Shown: positions 9,245-18,273, counted from the stretch's first letter. The stretch is 64,000 nucleotides of DNA from Bacillota bacterium (GCA_023386315.1 JAEWJZ010000014.1:439001-503000); one strand, 5' to 3'. The notes: generated from the letters alone by a model not told the origin. Made by a program: numbers and translations.

Positions 9245-10382
9245 TTACAGTCACCTTCCCTAATATCGGCACCTGCTGTTGCGAGAAATCTTCCTTGCAC
9301 ACCACATCAGTTGCCGCACCGTTTATTAATACTTCAGTTACATTTACTACCTCTGGAATATCCAGAATCGCATAAATTATTCTGGATATATACACAATTA
9401 CAACGTATTCTATTTTCTGGCTTTTTACCATGGTTCCCCATGACTGCCGGACTGACTTAAGATATTCCTCTATCTTCTTTTCTATCTGGCTTTTATAGCC
9501 TGAACCACCATCCGGTACATTATTAAGAAACTGGACGGAGAGAGAAATATCCAGATTCAACTCAGTTCCCGTCCCAACCGTAACTGCTGCCCCAATGGGA
9601 GCTATTCCATAACCACTTGCCGAAGGCTCCGCTCCCCCTTCTTCTAAAGGGCAAATGGTTTCTTGAACCGCGTGAATCAATTCTTTGCCAGCGGGGCGCA
9701 TATTACCGTCAAGAATGCTGCACAGAACCGTTCCTCCTCCCTTCCATGCGGGATAGACCTGTACTTCTCCTACTCCGTCTATGGCAAGAATCGCATTCCG
9801 GTAAGAGGCTATATTACCTCCAAATGTAGCTACATCAAAAGTCGCCAAATACCGTTCTCGCAAAGAACTGTCCTTTTCTTCTTCCGTTCCTGCTAATAAA
9901 AGTTCAGTAAGCTCTGCAGAAGTCAGTCCGGTGACATAATCAATCGCTATCAACTGACCCGTATAATTATTTCCGATTTCTCCGGCAGCTTCACATTTCA
10001 TTTTATAGGTATAACCTGCCTCCGTCTGCCCAACAAATTCTGTAACCTGATAAGTCAGGTATCCATCACCTGTAAGGGCGGAAAAACGGGAACCAATGGG
10101 AACCGTTCTGTTAAACACACCTTTTTTAACTGCATAAGTAGATTTTTTTCTCTCAATTCCCCGCTCCGCCACCAGTAAATCCAGGAAATCACCTCCTGCA
10201 GTTTCGGCGTAAGCATTCTTCTGTACGGAGTCCAGATCAAGATACAAGCCCTCCAGATACCAGCTTTCCGGTCCGAGAGCAGTTTGAATCATAGACCCCT
10301 CTCTCTTATCAATTGTATCTGGTACACGTTTTAGCTGCCTGCTTAATATTGTTTCATAAGTTTTATTACTAAAATCAATCAA
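9234..10382 (-). CDS. Baseplate J / gp47-like protein (XkdT-like)
   Basis: The 382-residue protein matches the Baseplate_J family. It has an N-terminal KREGSMIQTALGPESWYLEG, a central ERYLATFDVATFGGNIASYRNAILAIDGVGEVQVYPAWKGGG-type region (about residues 180-225) and a C-terminal IDISLSVQ-like beta domain. The start is a TTG at 10382 preceded by GAGGAGG 9 bp upstream; it overlaps the stop of the preceding gene. The protein should form the wedge of the contractile baseplate. Confidence 0.88.
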   Translation of the reverse strand: MIDFSNKTYETILSRQLKRVPDTIDKREGSMIQTALGPESWYLEGLYLDLDSVQKNAYAETAGGDFLDLLVAERGIERKKSTYAVKKGVFNRTVPIGSRFSALTGDGYLTYQVTEFVGQTEAGYTYKMKCEAAGEIGNNYTGQLIAIDYVTGLTSAELTELLLAGTEEEKDSSLRERYLATFDVATFGGNIASYRNAILAIDGVGEVQVYPAWKGGGTVLCSILDGNMRPAGKELIHAVQETICPLEEGGAEPSASGYGIAPIGAAVTVGTGTELNLDISLSVQFLNNVPDGGSGYKSQIEKKIEEYLKSVRQSWGTMVKSQKIEYVVIVYISRIIYAILDIPEVVNVTEVLINGAATDVVCKEDFSQQQVPILGKVTVNGS

Positions 10383-10783
10383 ATTTCCACCTCCTCAGAA
10401 AGGGTGCCGTATGCGGTTTTTATTTGAAAACCGCATTTTATTGTACCTGTATCAGTTGTCTCAAAGACAAAGTTATCTACTGATAAGAACCGCGAGTCCA
10501 TGGAAAACGCCTCTCTGATCCGACGTTTCAACATACTTGCCACATATTCCGGCGGCTTGCCCACCAGTTTTTTTAACTCTCTCCCAAAATTTGAGGAATA
10601 GATCTGATATTCATACCGTTCCACATTCAGTATAATATCAGCCGCCTGTTTCATGGCCTCCAGGCCATGTCCCATTTTTCTGATTGTCCCAGTTCCTTTG
10701 TCAACCAGATATGTATCCGCAGGGTACTCCCTCTTCTCGCTTTCATAAAACAATGCACTTGATGAATCCGGCAATGTTGCCAT
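10379..10783 (-). CDS. DUF2634 baseplate protein (XkdS-like)
   Basis: This 134-residue protein has the DUF2634 pattern: an early hydrophobic stretch, then GTIRKMGHGLEAMKQAADII, ERYEYQIYSSNFGREL and RRIREAFSMDSR. It corresponds to the gp25-like, lysozyme-like wedge component of PBSX-type baseplates (XkdS). It lies between the DUF2577 gene and baseplate J, as in PBSX and diffocin loci. The start at 10783 has a GGTGAAAAAGAA leader. Confidence 0.85.
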   Translation of the reverse strand: MATLPDSSSALFYESEKREYPADTYLVDKGTGTIRKMGHGLEAMKQAADIILNVERYEYQIYSSNFGRELKKLVGKPPEYVASMLKRRIREAFSMDSRFLSVDNFVFETTDTGTIKCGFQIKTAYGTLSEEVEI

Positions 10784-10796
10784 ATTTCTTTTTCAC

Positions 10797-11090
10797 CTAC
10801 GCTTTCGAAATTACTATATAGTTCTGACCGGAATTGGCTTTTAAGACTAAAACCTTATCTCCTGGTTCCAAACCTTTATTAATCACTACAGTTTCTCCCT
10901 GAACGGTGACAGTCCTGTATCGTACATTATCTGTCATTACTGCCACCGGTTCAGTAATAGTTAATCTTGTTGCCTCAATGCAAAGTGTAAGAGGCGAGGC
11001 CGATATTACAGTCGCATAGCCCGTATCAAGTAAATCCAGTGCTCTTGTTGTATCAATAATAATGGACTGCAGTCTTTCAATTAATTCCAC
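10797..11090 (-). CDS. DUF2577-type protein (XkdR-like), GTG start
   Basis: I choose the GTG at 11090 because GGAGG lies 9 bp ahead of it, overlapping the end of the XkdQ-like gene. A TTG at 11120 would add ten residues but has no site. The 97-residue product has a hydrophobic VISASPLTLCIEATRLTI and ends with a small beta domain (LEPGDKVLVLKANSGQNYIVI), as in DUF2577 proteins. Its role in the baseplate hub is known only by position, between XkdQ and XkdS equivalents. Confidence 0.8.
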   Translation of the reverse strand: MELIERLQSIIIDTTRALDLLDTGYATVISASPLTLCIEATRLTITEPVAVMTDNVRYRTVTVQGETVVINKGLEPGDKVLVLKANSGQNYIVISKA

Positions 11091-12084
11091 GCAAATATAC
11101 CTCCTTATCTTTGTCAACAATTCTGGCTTCCAGATTCATTGTGTGTTCCCCAGCGGAAAAGGTGTGCTTTACTTTATCCAGAATTAACAAGTACCTGTTT
11201 TTCAGCTCTGGTACATCCTTAAGTTTGAAGTAAGCCATTGAGCCTGCTTTTAAATCCGGTGCTCCGCCTACACCGTTTATGGTTATTGTTTTTAATACCC
11301 GGTTATAATAGGCCATCATGATATTTCCCTGTTCACTGATTTGGGCCTCATTTAGGTTTTCATCTACCTTCACAAAATTTTGAAGTACTCCCCACTTTTT
11401 TATTGTCGTCTGATCTTTAAAAATATAGGTATCTATCTGACCGGTATCCTTATTTGATTTTACCAGCTTCACCTGATTGTACGTATCTGTATCAATATCT
11501 GATTTATAGGTATAATCTGTTAAAATGCTTCCATCTCCAATCAGGATATCTGATTTCATATTCTGGGATTCCTTAAGGTTTAGCTTTCCGAAATCATCAT
11601 AAAATACAAACGTTTTTCCAGTTTTGTATTGAGTCAACATAAGTCCGTATTCAATAATATCCAGACATGAAGTGTTCTCCTTTGTCAGCTTATCAAACGA
11701 GTGCCCGGTATCTTCCAGAACACCCGTTTGAAGCTCCATATCCGTTGCAATCTGCTGAATAATTTCTCCAAGAGTTTTATTTATAAAACTGTAGCTGGCA
11801 TTGCATTTTAAGTAACGAAGCTGGTCATATGCCGTAACCGATATTTCTCCCCAGCGGTTTTGCTCAATAACAAAAATAAACCCCTGGAAGATTCCTTTCC
11901 CATCAACATAGAATTGGACTCTGGCGCCTTCCGTAAGGTTAAGGGATTGGTTTTTAAGTAAAGTAAATGTCAGTGTACCTGCACTTCCGTTTCTGTTGGT
12001 TGTATAAGTGACGCTTTCGGTAACAGGGGCATAATCATATAAGGTGTTTGTTTCAGTGTTCAAAACCAGAAGTTTATAACTCAT
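11077..12084 (-). CDS. Tail hub protein, gpD/XkdQ-like
   Basis: The 335-residue protein resembles XkdQ/gp27-like hub proteins: beta-rich N-terminus (TLTFTLLKNQSLNLTEGARV), the motif QNRWGEISVTAYDQLRYLK, then a helical insertion LGEIIQQIATDMEL, and a C-terminal beta domain with LKAGSMAYFKLKDVPEL. It should form the hub below the tube, linking it to the baseplate. Its ATG overlaps the preceding stop by 4 bp (ATGA), so translation is coupled. Confidence 0.85.
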   Translation of the reverse strand: MSYKLLVLNTETNTLYDYAPVTESVTYTTNRNGSAGTLTFTLLKNQSLNLTEGARVQFYVDGKGIFQGFIFVIEQNRWGEISVTAYDQLRYLKCNASYSFINKTLGEIIQQIATDMELQTGVLEDTGHSFDKLTKENTSCLDIIEYGLMLTQYKTGKTFVFYDDFGKLNLKESQNMKSDILIGDGSILTDYTYKSDIDTDTYNQVKLVKSNKDTGQIDTYIFKDQTTIKKWGVLQNFVKVDENLNEAQISEQGNIMMAYYNRVLKTITINGVGGAPDLKAGSMAYFKLKDVPELKNRYLLILDKVKHTFSAGEHTMNLEARIVDKDKEVYLRGIN

Positions 12085-12803
12085 CCGGTCACCTGCAGCT
12101 GATCTGCCTTAATCCAGCCACGGCTTCCCCCTATCAGAATTGGATAAGGTCTGGAAGCATCCGGAATAATCCTTGAGACTACGGTAGATAAGTTATTAGC
12201 CGTACCAGTGGGCTTATCCCCATAACTGCTGCTGTAGTAGGTACCATTTGCGATTACGGCAGCACCTACCCTTAATTCCAAAGCAGGGGACACGGCTCTT
12301 TGTGACTCTTCGTCAGTGGCAGAATTGTTTGTATTCTTATTATCAGACATGGGTATTTTTATAGGCGCGTAATTCCGGTATTCCTTAAACTTAATCTTAT
12401 AGTATACGTCTCCCGCTTCCCCACCCTTTTCGGTTGTTTCAAATTCTGCAATCACTGCACTGATATTGGTATCATACATCCTGCTTCCGCCTGCATCATA
12501 CCGGCTTATAACAAGATCACATATTTCCTGATTATCCATGGCATCCTTTATGGCTTCCACATAGTCTCCCGGTTCCATCCAGTCATGTCCGTATATCAGC
12601 GGATCATTATCATTTCCTGGAAAATAGGAGTCCCAGGACACCTCCATTAAAGAAGGCAGCCTGGGAACTATGATTTCACCTATATCCAATATGTCGTAGG
12701 TTTTATGATCGGCTGGATATGAAATGGTATACTCTTTTGGATTAACAGGAAATTCTATGGTGTCACCACCTATATCTGCAAAAAATTTATATCTGTTCCG
12801 CAT
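12081..12803 (-). CDS. XkdP-like tail protein with SH3-like C-terminus
   Basis: The 240-residue product has the XkdP-type N-terminal domain (IEFPVNPKEYTISYPADHKT, residues about 17-36, and LPSLMEVSWDSYFP). In PBSX and diffocin loci this protein ends in a LysM domain. Here the C-terminal 70 residues (LELRVGAAVIANGTYYSS ending GSRGWIKADQLQVTG) look like a small SH3-like wall-binding module instead. It lies directly after the tape measure gene, the normal place, and probably acts near the tube tip. The start at 12803 has AGGAGGAATT. Confidence 0.82.
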   Translation of the reverse strand: MRNRYKFFADIGGDTIEFPVNPKEYTISYPADHKTYDILDIGEIIVPRLPSLMEVSWDSYFPGNDNDPLIYGHDWMEPGDYVEAIKDAMDNQEICDLVISRYDAGGSRMYDTNISAVIAEFETTEKGGEAGDVYYKIKFKEYRNYAPIKIPMSDNKNTNNSATDEESQRAVSPALELRVGAAVIANGTYYSSSYGDKPTGTANNLSTVVSRIIPDASRPYPILIGGSRGWIKADQLQVTG

Positions 12804-12811
12804 AATTCCTC

Positions 12812-14980
12812 CTAAGTTACTAATACATTGCTGCTGACTGACTGCTGTACTCCAAGAATATTATTTAGCGCACCCACTATGGAATCTACATCAGATCCTC
12901 CACCGCCATGTACAGTCTGGTTGATGGTTGCATTGGTCTGTGGTACCGTCAGATTGACAAGGGCTACATACTGCCGCTCTGATAAATCTCTGAGAAGCTT
13001 AATATTTTCATCAGCAATGTTTACATCCTGATTGATTTTTTCTACGCTGCCAACCTTATCGACATTTTCTATATTTCCTGTATTTCCCATGCTTTCAATA
13101 TTTTTTACATTGTCAGATATGGATTCGTATCCGTCTTTGTTTCCTCCCATTAAATCTGTAAGTTTTGATAACGGATTATCCTGACTGATATCCATATTAT
13201 CCATTTTATTTCCAGCATTGCCCCAGAACGTACTGGAACGGTCAGTCGTATTTCCTGTATCAAGTTTGGTCATACGCTTTATTGTTACCGCCTGCTCCCC
13301 GTATACATCGTCAGCAAGTCCACTCAGCATGCTCCTGAAACCAGATACAGCACCTGACATATTCGTATTACAGATAGCATCAATTGCATTTGCAACCGTC
13401 TCTACTACTCCAAGAATGGTATCAAACAGCCCAAACATAAGGCGATCAATCGCTGCAACCGGATCATTAAACACATTTGCAAAAAACTCCGCAAATACAG
13501 CTATTAAATTCCACAGATCCGCTATTAAATTATATCCTACAGCATAAACAAATCCAAACGCAGCACCTGCCACCTGACCAATCTGTTCAAAGGTTACGCC
13601 CGCATTAGTTAGCGCCAGAATAAGAATGGCAACAAGTGCACCAATTAAGATGAAAGGCCATACAACACTTAGCCATGCCACTGCAGCCCCTAACCCGGAA
13701 ATCATACCAACAATTCCGGCAGCTGCAAAAGCCACCCCAATGCCAATGAGTAAAGGATACACATAATTCCAGTTATCTAAAATAAACCCTGCTCCCGCCG
13801 TCAGCAAACCAATTGCGCCTTCCGCTACATCAGCCATGATATCAATTGCTCCAATAATTCCCCCAAGAGCTTTCTGTGCAGTATCACTGTTTAAAAATTC
13901 ATTAACCTTCTCTGAAACCCCGCTCAGGGAATAGGTCGCTGCATTTTGTATCATTCCCCATGCGTCTGACCAAGTCATTGGCACATTTTTAAACTCTTCA
14001 TTAATATTATCCGTTGCGCCGAGCATGGCATTTTTTACTATATCCGCAGTAACCTTTCCTTCGGCAGCCAGACTCCTGACTTCTTCCACAGGCTTTCCCA
14101 TATAATCAGCAATTGTCTGGATAATATTAGGAGCAGTATTGGCAACAGCATTGAATTGTTCACTGGTAAGCACACCGGAGCCTAATGCATTCGTCAGCTG
14201 CTCAGACGCAGAGGCCGCGTCCTGCTGACTGGCCCCAGCCGCTTTTAGCTGTTTATTCATATTCTCTGCAAACGCCACAACTTCATCGCTGCTGGAAAAT
14301 GCATCACCTGCCCCCTTTGCCAATGCAGTAACTGCATCAGCAGTTCCAAGATAGCTCATTCTGGTCCGCTGGGCCGATTGATAGATCAATTCCTGCACCC
14401 GGTTGGTTTCTTCCAGATCATTGCTGACAGCTCCATCTCCCACTACAGAAGAATTTTCAGCGGGCTGAAAACTTTTGTTCATAGCGTTTACCCGCGTATT
14501 TGATTGAGACATTTCATCTGAAAGTCCAAGTAATCCCTTCCCTGCAGCAGCGCCAAACGATCCGATTTTCTTAATCGTAGACATTAGTTTACTGCCGAAT
14601 TCTTCTGCCTGCTTTATCTTTTTATTGTATTTATCCTGCCTACTCTCGGCTTTTGTTGTATTCTCAACAACCTTTTTTATGTTCTCATTAATCTCATTCA
14701 TACCCTGAATGGCCACATATTGGGAATCTTCCCCCATTTTCTCAATAGAGGCATTGATGCGTTCTAACTGCATCAATGCCTCACCGCCTGACTGCCTCAT
14801 ACTTCCAATCACTACAACTGCCGCACCACCAAAGGAACGGCGTATGGTCATTTCAGTTTGTACCGCAGCCTGGCTGATTAGTCCCAATTGTTCCATCGAA
14901 GAATTCCCAAGGTCAATGAACCTGGAAAAAGATTCACTGAACTGATCACTGACAACTAATTCTCCTGTTATCTCTCCCAT
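12812..14980 (-). CDS. Phage tail tape measure protein
   Basis: The 722-residue protein has the usual tape-measure layout. A helical N-terminal third is followed by the TMP domain (QLTNALGSGVLTSEQFNAVA, about 265-285; then NIIQTIADYMGKPVEEVRSL). Next comes a hydrophobic block (AGIVGMISGLGAAVAWLSVV, WPFILIGALVAILILAL) that could insert in the target membrane. The glycine- and asparagine-rich tail is low in complexity. Using the usual rule of about 1.5 angstrom per residue, a tail near 110 nm is expected; that is an estimate. The start has AAAGGAGGAACT. Confidence 0.9.
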   Translation of the reverse strand: MGEITGELVVSDQFSESFSRFIDLGNSSMEQLGLISQAAVQTEMTIRRSFGGAAVVVIGSMRQSGGEALMQLERINASIEKMGEDSQYVAIQGMNEINENIKKVVENTTKAESRQDKYNKKIKQAEEFGSKLMSTIKKIGSFGAAAGKGLLGLSDEMSQSNTRVNAMNKSFQPAENSSVVGDGAVSNDLEETNRVQELIYQSAQRTRMSYLGTADAVTALAKGAGDAFSSSDEVVAFAENMNKQLKAAGASQQDAASASEQLTNALGSGVLTSEQFNAVANTAPNIIQTIADYMGKPVEEVRSLAAEGKVTADIVKNAMLGATDNINEEFKNVPMTWSDAWGMIQNAATYSLSGVSEKVNEFLNSDTAQKALGGIIGAIDIMADVAEGAIGLLTAGAGFILDNWNYVYPLLIGIGVAFAAAGIVGMISGLGAAVAWLSVVWPFILIGALVAILILALTNAGVTFEQIGQVAGAAFGFVYAVGYNLIADLWNLIAVFAEFFANVFNDPVAAIDRLMFGLFDTILGVVETVANAIDAICNTNMSGAVSGFRSMLSGLADDVYGEQAVTIKRMTKLDTGNTTDRSSTFWGNAGNKMDNMDISQDNPLSKLTDLMGGNKDGYESISDNVKNIESMGNTGNIENVDKVGSVEKINQDVNIADENIKLLRDLSERQYVALVNLTVPQTNATINQTVHGGGGSDVDSIVGALNNILGVQQSVSSNVLVT

Positions 14981-14990
14981 AGTTCCTCCT

Positions 14991-15128
14991 TTACTTCTTT
15001 GGACGGCTTTTAATCTCTTTCACCGCCATCTGGAACATTAATATCCTGTCGTTTTCCGGAAGATTAGCAACTTCCCCGGGGAAGCGGCCGTGGTTAACAA
15101 ACATGTAGTAAGCCAACTGCACGTCCAT
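14991..15128 (-). CDS. Small tail chaperone ORF, read mainly by -1 frameshift
   Basis: The 45-codon frame (MDVQLAYYMFVNHGRFPGEV, then ANLPENDRILMFQMA) matches the downstream half of gpG/gpGT-type tail chaperone pairs. It lies in the -1 frame relative to the chaperone gene just upstream. A slippery A AAA AAC at 15146-15152 joins the two and would give a fused protein of 188 residues. The ATG at 15128 also has a GGGGGAGAT leader, so independent translation is possible. The tape measure gene begins 10 bp after its stop. Confidence 0.8.
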   Translation of the reverse strand: MDVQLAYYMFVNHGRFPGEVANLPENDRILMFQMAVKEIKSRPKK

Positions 15129-15139
15129 ATCTCCCCCGT

Positions 15140-15556
15140 TTAAGAGTTTTTTGCTTCTTCAATTCTCTCTCCCAAGCTCTTCATGTCATTTAATTCCAGG
15201 ATCGCATTGGATAAACGGTTATATTCTCCCACACTCAGCATCTGGGAAGGCACCTCAAGCGGATCTTCGGTTCCGTAATATTTACACATCTCCTGATCGC
15301 TGAAATCCGGCTCTTTAACACATGCAAGAATCAGTCTTCTGGTATAAAGAATGCTGTCTGTTTTTTCTACCGGAACACCATCGACCTTTGCTGTTTTCCG
15401 GCTCATACGGGCAAGTTTCTCATTTTCCTTCTGGGAAATGGCTTTGATTACAAATGGTACAGGCTTTCCATCTTCCCCCTTAAAACGCTCGGAAATAATC
15501 ACCTCTTTTGTTAAACCCTCTACTGATGGCTGTAAAAATGCTTTTAATGCACTCAT
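15140..15556 (-). CDS. Tail assembly chaperone, XkdN-like
   Basis: The 138-residue protein resembles XkdN: MSALKAFLQPSV, SERFKGEDGKPVPFVIKAIS, then LYTRRLILACVKEPDF and DPLEVPSQMLSVGEYNRLSNAI, the pattern of the Phage_TAC family. It keeps the tape measure protein soluble during tube assembly. It lies between the tube and tape measure genes, the universal position. Its last codons are GCA AAA AAC TCT TAA, which contain a slippery heptamer; a minority of ribosomes should shift to -1 and add the downstream frame. Confidence 0.87.
   Translation of the reverse strand: MSALKAFLQPSVEGLTKEVIISERFKGEDGKPVPFVIKAISQKENEKLARMSRKTAKVDGVPVEKTDSILYTRRLILACVKEPDFSDQEMCKYYGTEDPLEVPSQMLSVGEYNRLSNAILELNDMKSLGERIEEAKNS
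15146..15152 (-). promoter_or_regulatory. Slippery site A AAA AAC for -1 frameshifting
   Basis: Read on the minus strand the heptamer is exactly in the phase required (zero-frame codons AAA and AAC), two codons before the chaperone stop. The -1 frame continues CTC TTA AAC GGG GGA GAT ATG into the small ORF without a stop. The position matches programmed frameshifts in gpG/gpGT-type genes of many tailed phages. Confidence 0.85.
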
Positions 15557-15565
15557 AAAATTCTC

Positions 15566-16036
15566 CTATTCTCCCAGCTGTACCGGGGTTGAAAATGCGT
15601 TTAAAACTTCTACATTAGTAAAGCTGAAAGCGATATCCATCGTTAAAAACTCTGTATCAGCGTCCAGCATGGCAATGGGAAGCTTCTGCAGCTTTACGTT
15701 ATAAAGAGCTACTGTCTGGCTGCCGATTGAACTTCCTTCATCTTCATTGGTAATCTGAATTGTAAAGTACGGAAGTGCTCCCGTCTTTAAATAAGTTTTC
15801 AGCATGTTTAAAAATTCCGGCGTACCATAATATACCGTTGCGGAACCGGTAAGCGAAACACCTGATGTCTTTTTCTGCACCAGATTGGTTCCCACCACCT
15901 TAAAATCAGATTCCTGAAACTCTGCATCTGCCTGAATTTTCTTTAATCCAAACATTTCCACATTGCGTCCGTCAATTACTGCAAAGGCTCTTCCTGCCTT
16001 TCCGTTTAAAGCATCGCGTTCTAATAAAAAGCTCAT
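15566..16036 (-). CDS. Phage tail tube protein, XkdM-like
   Basis: This 156-residue protein is a DUF2001/XkdM-type tube subunit: NGKAGRAFAVIDGRNVEMFG near the N-terminus, VVGTNLVQKKTSGVSLTGSA in the middle, and a C-terminal strand ending EVLNAFSTPVQLGE. Such subunits stack as hexamers to form the inner tube. It follows the sheath gene by 13 bp, as in other contractile systems, with AGAGGAGG ahead of its start. Confidence 0.88.
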   Translation of the reverse strand: MSFLLERDALNGKAGRAFAVIDGRNVEMFGLKKIQADAEFQESDFKVVGTNLVQKKTSGVSLTGSATVYYGTPEFLNMLKTYLKTGALPYFTIQITNEDEGSSIGSQTVALYNVKLQKLPIAMLDADTEFLTMDIAFSFTNVEVLNAFSTPVQLGE

Positions 16037-16049
16037 AATCTACCTCCTC

Positions 16050-17387
16050 TTAATCTGTCAGGGTTGCTGTGATATAAATTTTTTCAACTGCAGCTACCGG
16101 CTGAATTGCAAGTGTTATTACAACTGAATTCAGTGCATTTCCTGCTTCTACTGTCACATCATCGGATTCAAAGTTCTGAATTCCTCCATTGGCCTGGATC
16201 TCATTTAAATACCCCACTATCCAGGACTTGAGTAAATCTCTGCCTGTTGCATTATTCTGGGTTTTCCCAACATAGTTCTGTGAGAAATTCTTATAAATAT
16301 CACCTGTTAATGTATCTGCAGTCCGAATCACCTGATTTAAACTGAATGCTTCTCCTTTGTTTGCCGTATAAGAAGTCAGTGTGTTAATATCTGACATGAC
16401 CTTAACAGAACCGAACTCTTCAAAAAATACAATTTGGCCCTTTTCCAGCGCTTCATCAATTTCTGCTGATGTCAGGCGGGGAGATGCATCTGCTGCATTG
16501 GGATATTGTGCATAAACCAGTGATTCCGTATATTTCGCTCCTGCCTGCGCGCCGCCAACCCACCAGGTTGTTTTCTGAGGTGTAAGTATGGTTCCATCTG
16601 AGAGCACCACTCCGTTTTTAACGGAGATGACAGCCTCAGTGTCACTTTCAGCGCCTGACATAACTGCCTGACACTTTCTTCCTGAATTTTCCCGCATCCG
16701 TTTAATAAAGGCTGTATATGCTTCCTTAATTGTACTGTCAGCGCCATCATAGATCAGAATCTGAAAATTCCGGGATTCCAGTACGGTTAGAAATGCGGAA
16801 TACTCTGCATTTTTTACTGTTCCATTGCTGCCTCCTGTTAAAGAAGTCCCAGCCGCAGCTGTCAGATTACCAGTTCCTGAAAATACGACCCAGTCATTTC
16901 CTTTTAAATCAGAAACAGTCTTTCCTGTCTGAGTATTTTTTACAGATCCCTCCACAATGGTTCGGACCATATAGCTGCCTGCCTGATCCGGGTCTTCCGT
17001 AAGTGAAACGGAAATGTCATTTCCCCGCACACCATTATATCTTGCAGTAACAGTAAGCTCACCGATGACTGCCACAGCCTTTGCCGCACTCTCCGCAGCC
17101 GGGCGGTAAAGCAGAACCTTTGCCGGCCCGCTTGTGCGTTCACTTCCTTTAAAAATTTCTCTTAAAAATAATGCGGTAACACTGGTTGAAGGGTATCCAA
17201 TATATGGGGTAAAATCATCCCCGGCATTGATTGCCATAAGCTCTCCTTCCGGTCCCCATGACAATGGTTCGCAGATTGCAACGATTCCCCTGTCCCCTAC
17301 TTTAACAGACTGCTCCATGCTTGATTTTACATTTATGTAAACACCAGGCTGCTTTTTACTTTGTGATGTCCATGTTCCTCCAGCCAT
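16050..17387 (-). CDS. Phage tail sheath protein, XkdK-like
   Basis: The 445-residue protein matches the Clostridium/PBSX sheath family: QPGVYINVKSSMEQSVKVGD at the N-terminus, DRGIVAICEPLSWGPEG, then a small inserted beta domain (GSYMVRTIVEGSVKNTQTGK), and a C-terminal region VIRTADTLTGDIYKNFSQNY leading to IYITATLTD. A sheath gene shows that the particle is contractile. The start at 17387 has AAGGAGGAAAAGTAA. Confidence 0.92.
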   Translation of the reverse strand: MAGGTWTSQSKKQPGVYINVKSSMEQSVKVGDRGIVAICEPLSWGPEGELMAINAGDDFTPYIGYPSTSVTALFLREIFKGSERTSGPAKVLLYRPAAESAAKAVAVIGELTVTARYNGVRGNDISVSLTEDPDQAGSYMVRTIVEGSVKNTQTGKTVSDLKGNDWVVFSGTGNLTAAAGTSLTGGSNGTVKNAEYSAFLTVLESRNFQILIYDGADSTIKEAYTAFIKRMRENSGRKCQAVMSGAESDTEAVISVKNGVVLSDGTILTPQKTTWWVGGAQAGAKYTESLVYAQYPNAADASPRLTSAEIDEALEKGQIVFFEEFGSVKVMSDINTLTSYTANKGEAFSLNQVIRTADTLTGDIYKNFSQNYVGKTQNNATGRDLLKSWIVGYLNEIQANGGIQNFESDDVTVEAGNALNSVVITLAIQPVAAVEKIYITATLTD

Positions 17388-17582
17388 TTACTTTTCCTCC
17401 TTATATTCAAAAAATTTATTAAGAATTTCCTGTGCTTCTTCCAGTGTATACTCCGTTTCTGTAAGGAGTACCTCCGCAAAGTCCGGTTGATATCTGGAAA
17501 GCTCTTTGCTTGCAAGAAGTGCCTCCCGTTTAAACTTCACCGGCTCTTTCACCAGTTTTTTCGTGTCTTTTGCTTTAGACAT
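17388..17582 (-). CDS. Small conserved protein at the head of the tail operon
   Basis: I place the start at the ATG at 17582 because AAGGAGG lies 8 bp ahead; an earlier ATG at 17600 overlaps this site. The 64-residue product is charged and helical (MSKAKDTKKLVKEP, then YTLEEAQEILNKFFEYKEEK). Small proteins of this kind often precede the sheath gene in Clostridia prophages and tailocins, but I do not recognise a named family. Its stop abuts the sheath ATG region. Confidence 0.65.
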   Translation of the reverse strand: MSKAKDTKKLVKEPVKFKREALLASKELSRYQPDFAEVLLTETEYTLEEAQEILNKFFEYKEEK

Positions 17583-17691
17583 TTTTAATACCTCCTTCAT
17601 GCGATACTATAGACTCCAGTGACTTAATACAATCATACCGATCCTTTCCCCCTTCCATTTATCGTTTCTTATCAGGCAGTGAATTTCTAAC

Positions 17692-17723
17692 AAAAAAGAG
17701 TCTCCTATCAGGAAACCCTTTTT
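17692..17723. terminator. Bidirectional-looking terminator between regulator and tail genes
   Basis: GAGTCTCCT and AGGAAACCC form a nine-pair stem (two G-U pairs on the minus strand) around ATC, with A6 before and T5 after. On the minus strand it would end the late-regulator transcript before the tail operon, implying that the tail genes have their own promoter. Confidence 0.65.
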
Positions 17724-17768
17724 CATACTACTAATATAGCATGGTGATTTGTCCCTTGATTACCAATT

Positions 17769-18179
17769 TTATTTTTTTCTTTTGTCAAGCAGCCAGTAGA
17801 ACTTACGGCGTCTGTCATAATATGTATTGTGACTGCAGGGAATCTCCATCATCATTCTCAAATATTCATAAGTAATATCTTCTTCCGTCACCGCTTTCAA
17901 TATATATTTATAAATTTCCGGATCTGTTTCTATGGCTGTTTGTTCTATCAGACGGCAGTTCTGTTCCAACATCACCCTTTTAATTGCCAGCTGTTGTGTT
18001 ACATCAGCCGGATTATGAGCGGATGGTATGGCTGTTAAGCTCATAGATTTTAGTGTATCTGTTTTATACTTAAGTTCCTCTCTCCATTCTCCATACTGGA
18101 GACACCAATAATACAATTCCAGGAAACGGTTTTTACTGATTCCATATTTGCTATAGTTTAATGGTCTTACATTTCCCAT
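17769..18179 (-). CDS. RinA/ArpU-like phage late regulator
   Basis: The 136-residue protein ends with SHNTYYDRRRKFYWLLDKRK, the typical end of RinA/ArpU-type phage regulators, sigma-like proteins that turn on late genes. The rest (NRFLELYYWCLQYGEWREEL; ITYEYLRMMMEIPCS) is helical. It lies upstream of the tail operon on the same strand and opposite the repressor gene, a place suited to activating it. Start has GGGAGG. The family assignment rests on the C-terminal motif and the context. Confidence 0.6.
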   Translation of the reverse strand: MGNVRPLNYSKYGISKNRFLELYYWCLQYGEWREELKYKTDTLKSMSLTAIPSAHNPADVTQQLAIKRVMLEQNCRLIEQTAIETDPEIYKYILKAVTEEDITYEYLRMMMEIPCSHNTYYDRRRKFYWLLDKRKK

Positions 18180-18273
18180 TTTTCATTCCTCCCTAATATC
18201 TTTATTTTCTGCACAACACTGTTAATCAAAAACTATATAATCAGAATTACATTTTCTGCTATCGCTTCGCATA

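Noticed and set aside
13218..13547. Plus-strand open frame within the tape measure gene
   Set aside because: It is the antisense shadow of the tape measure sequence, with no ribosome-binding site.
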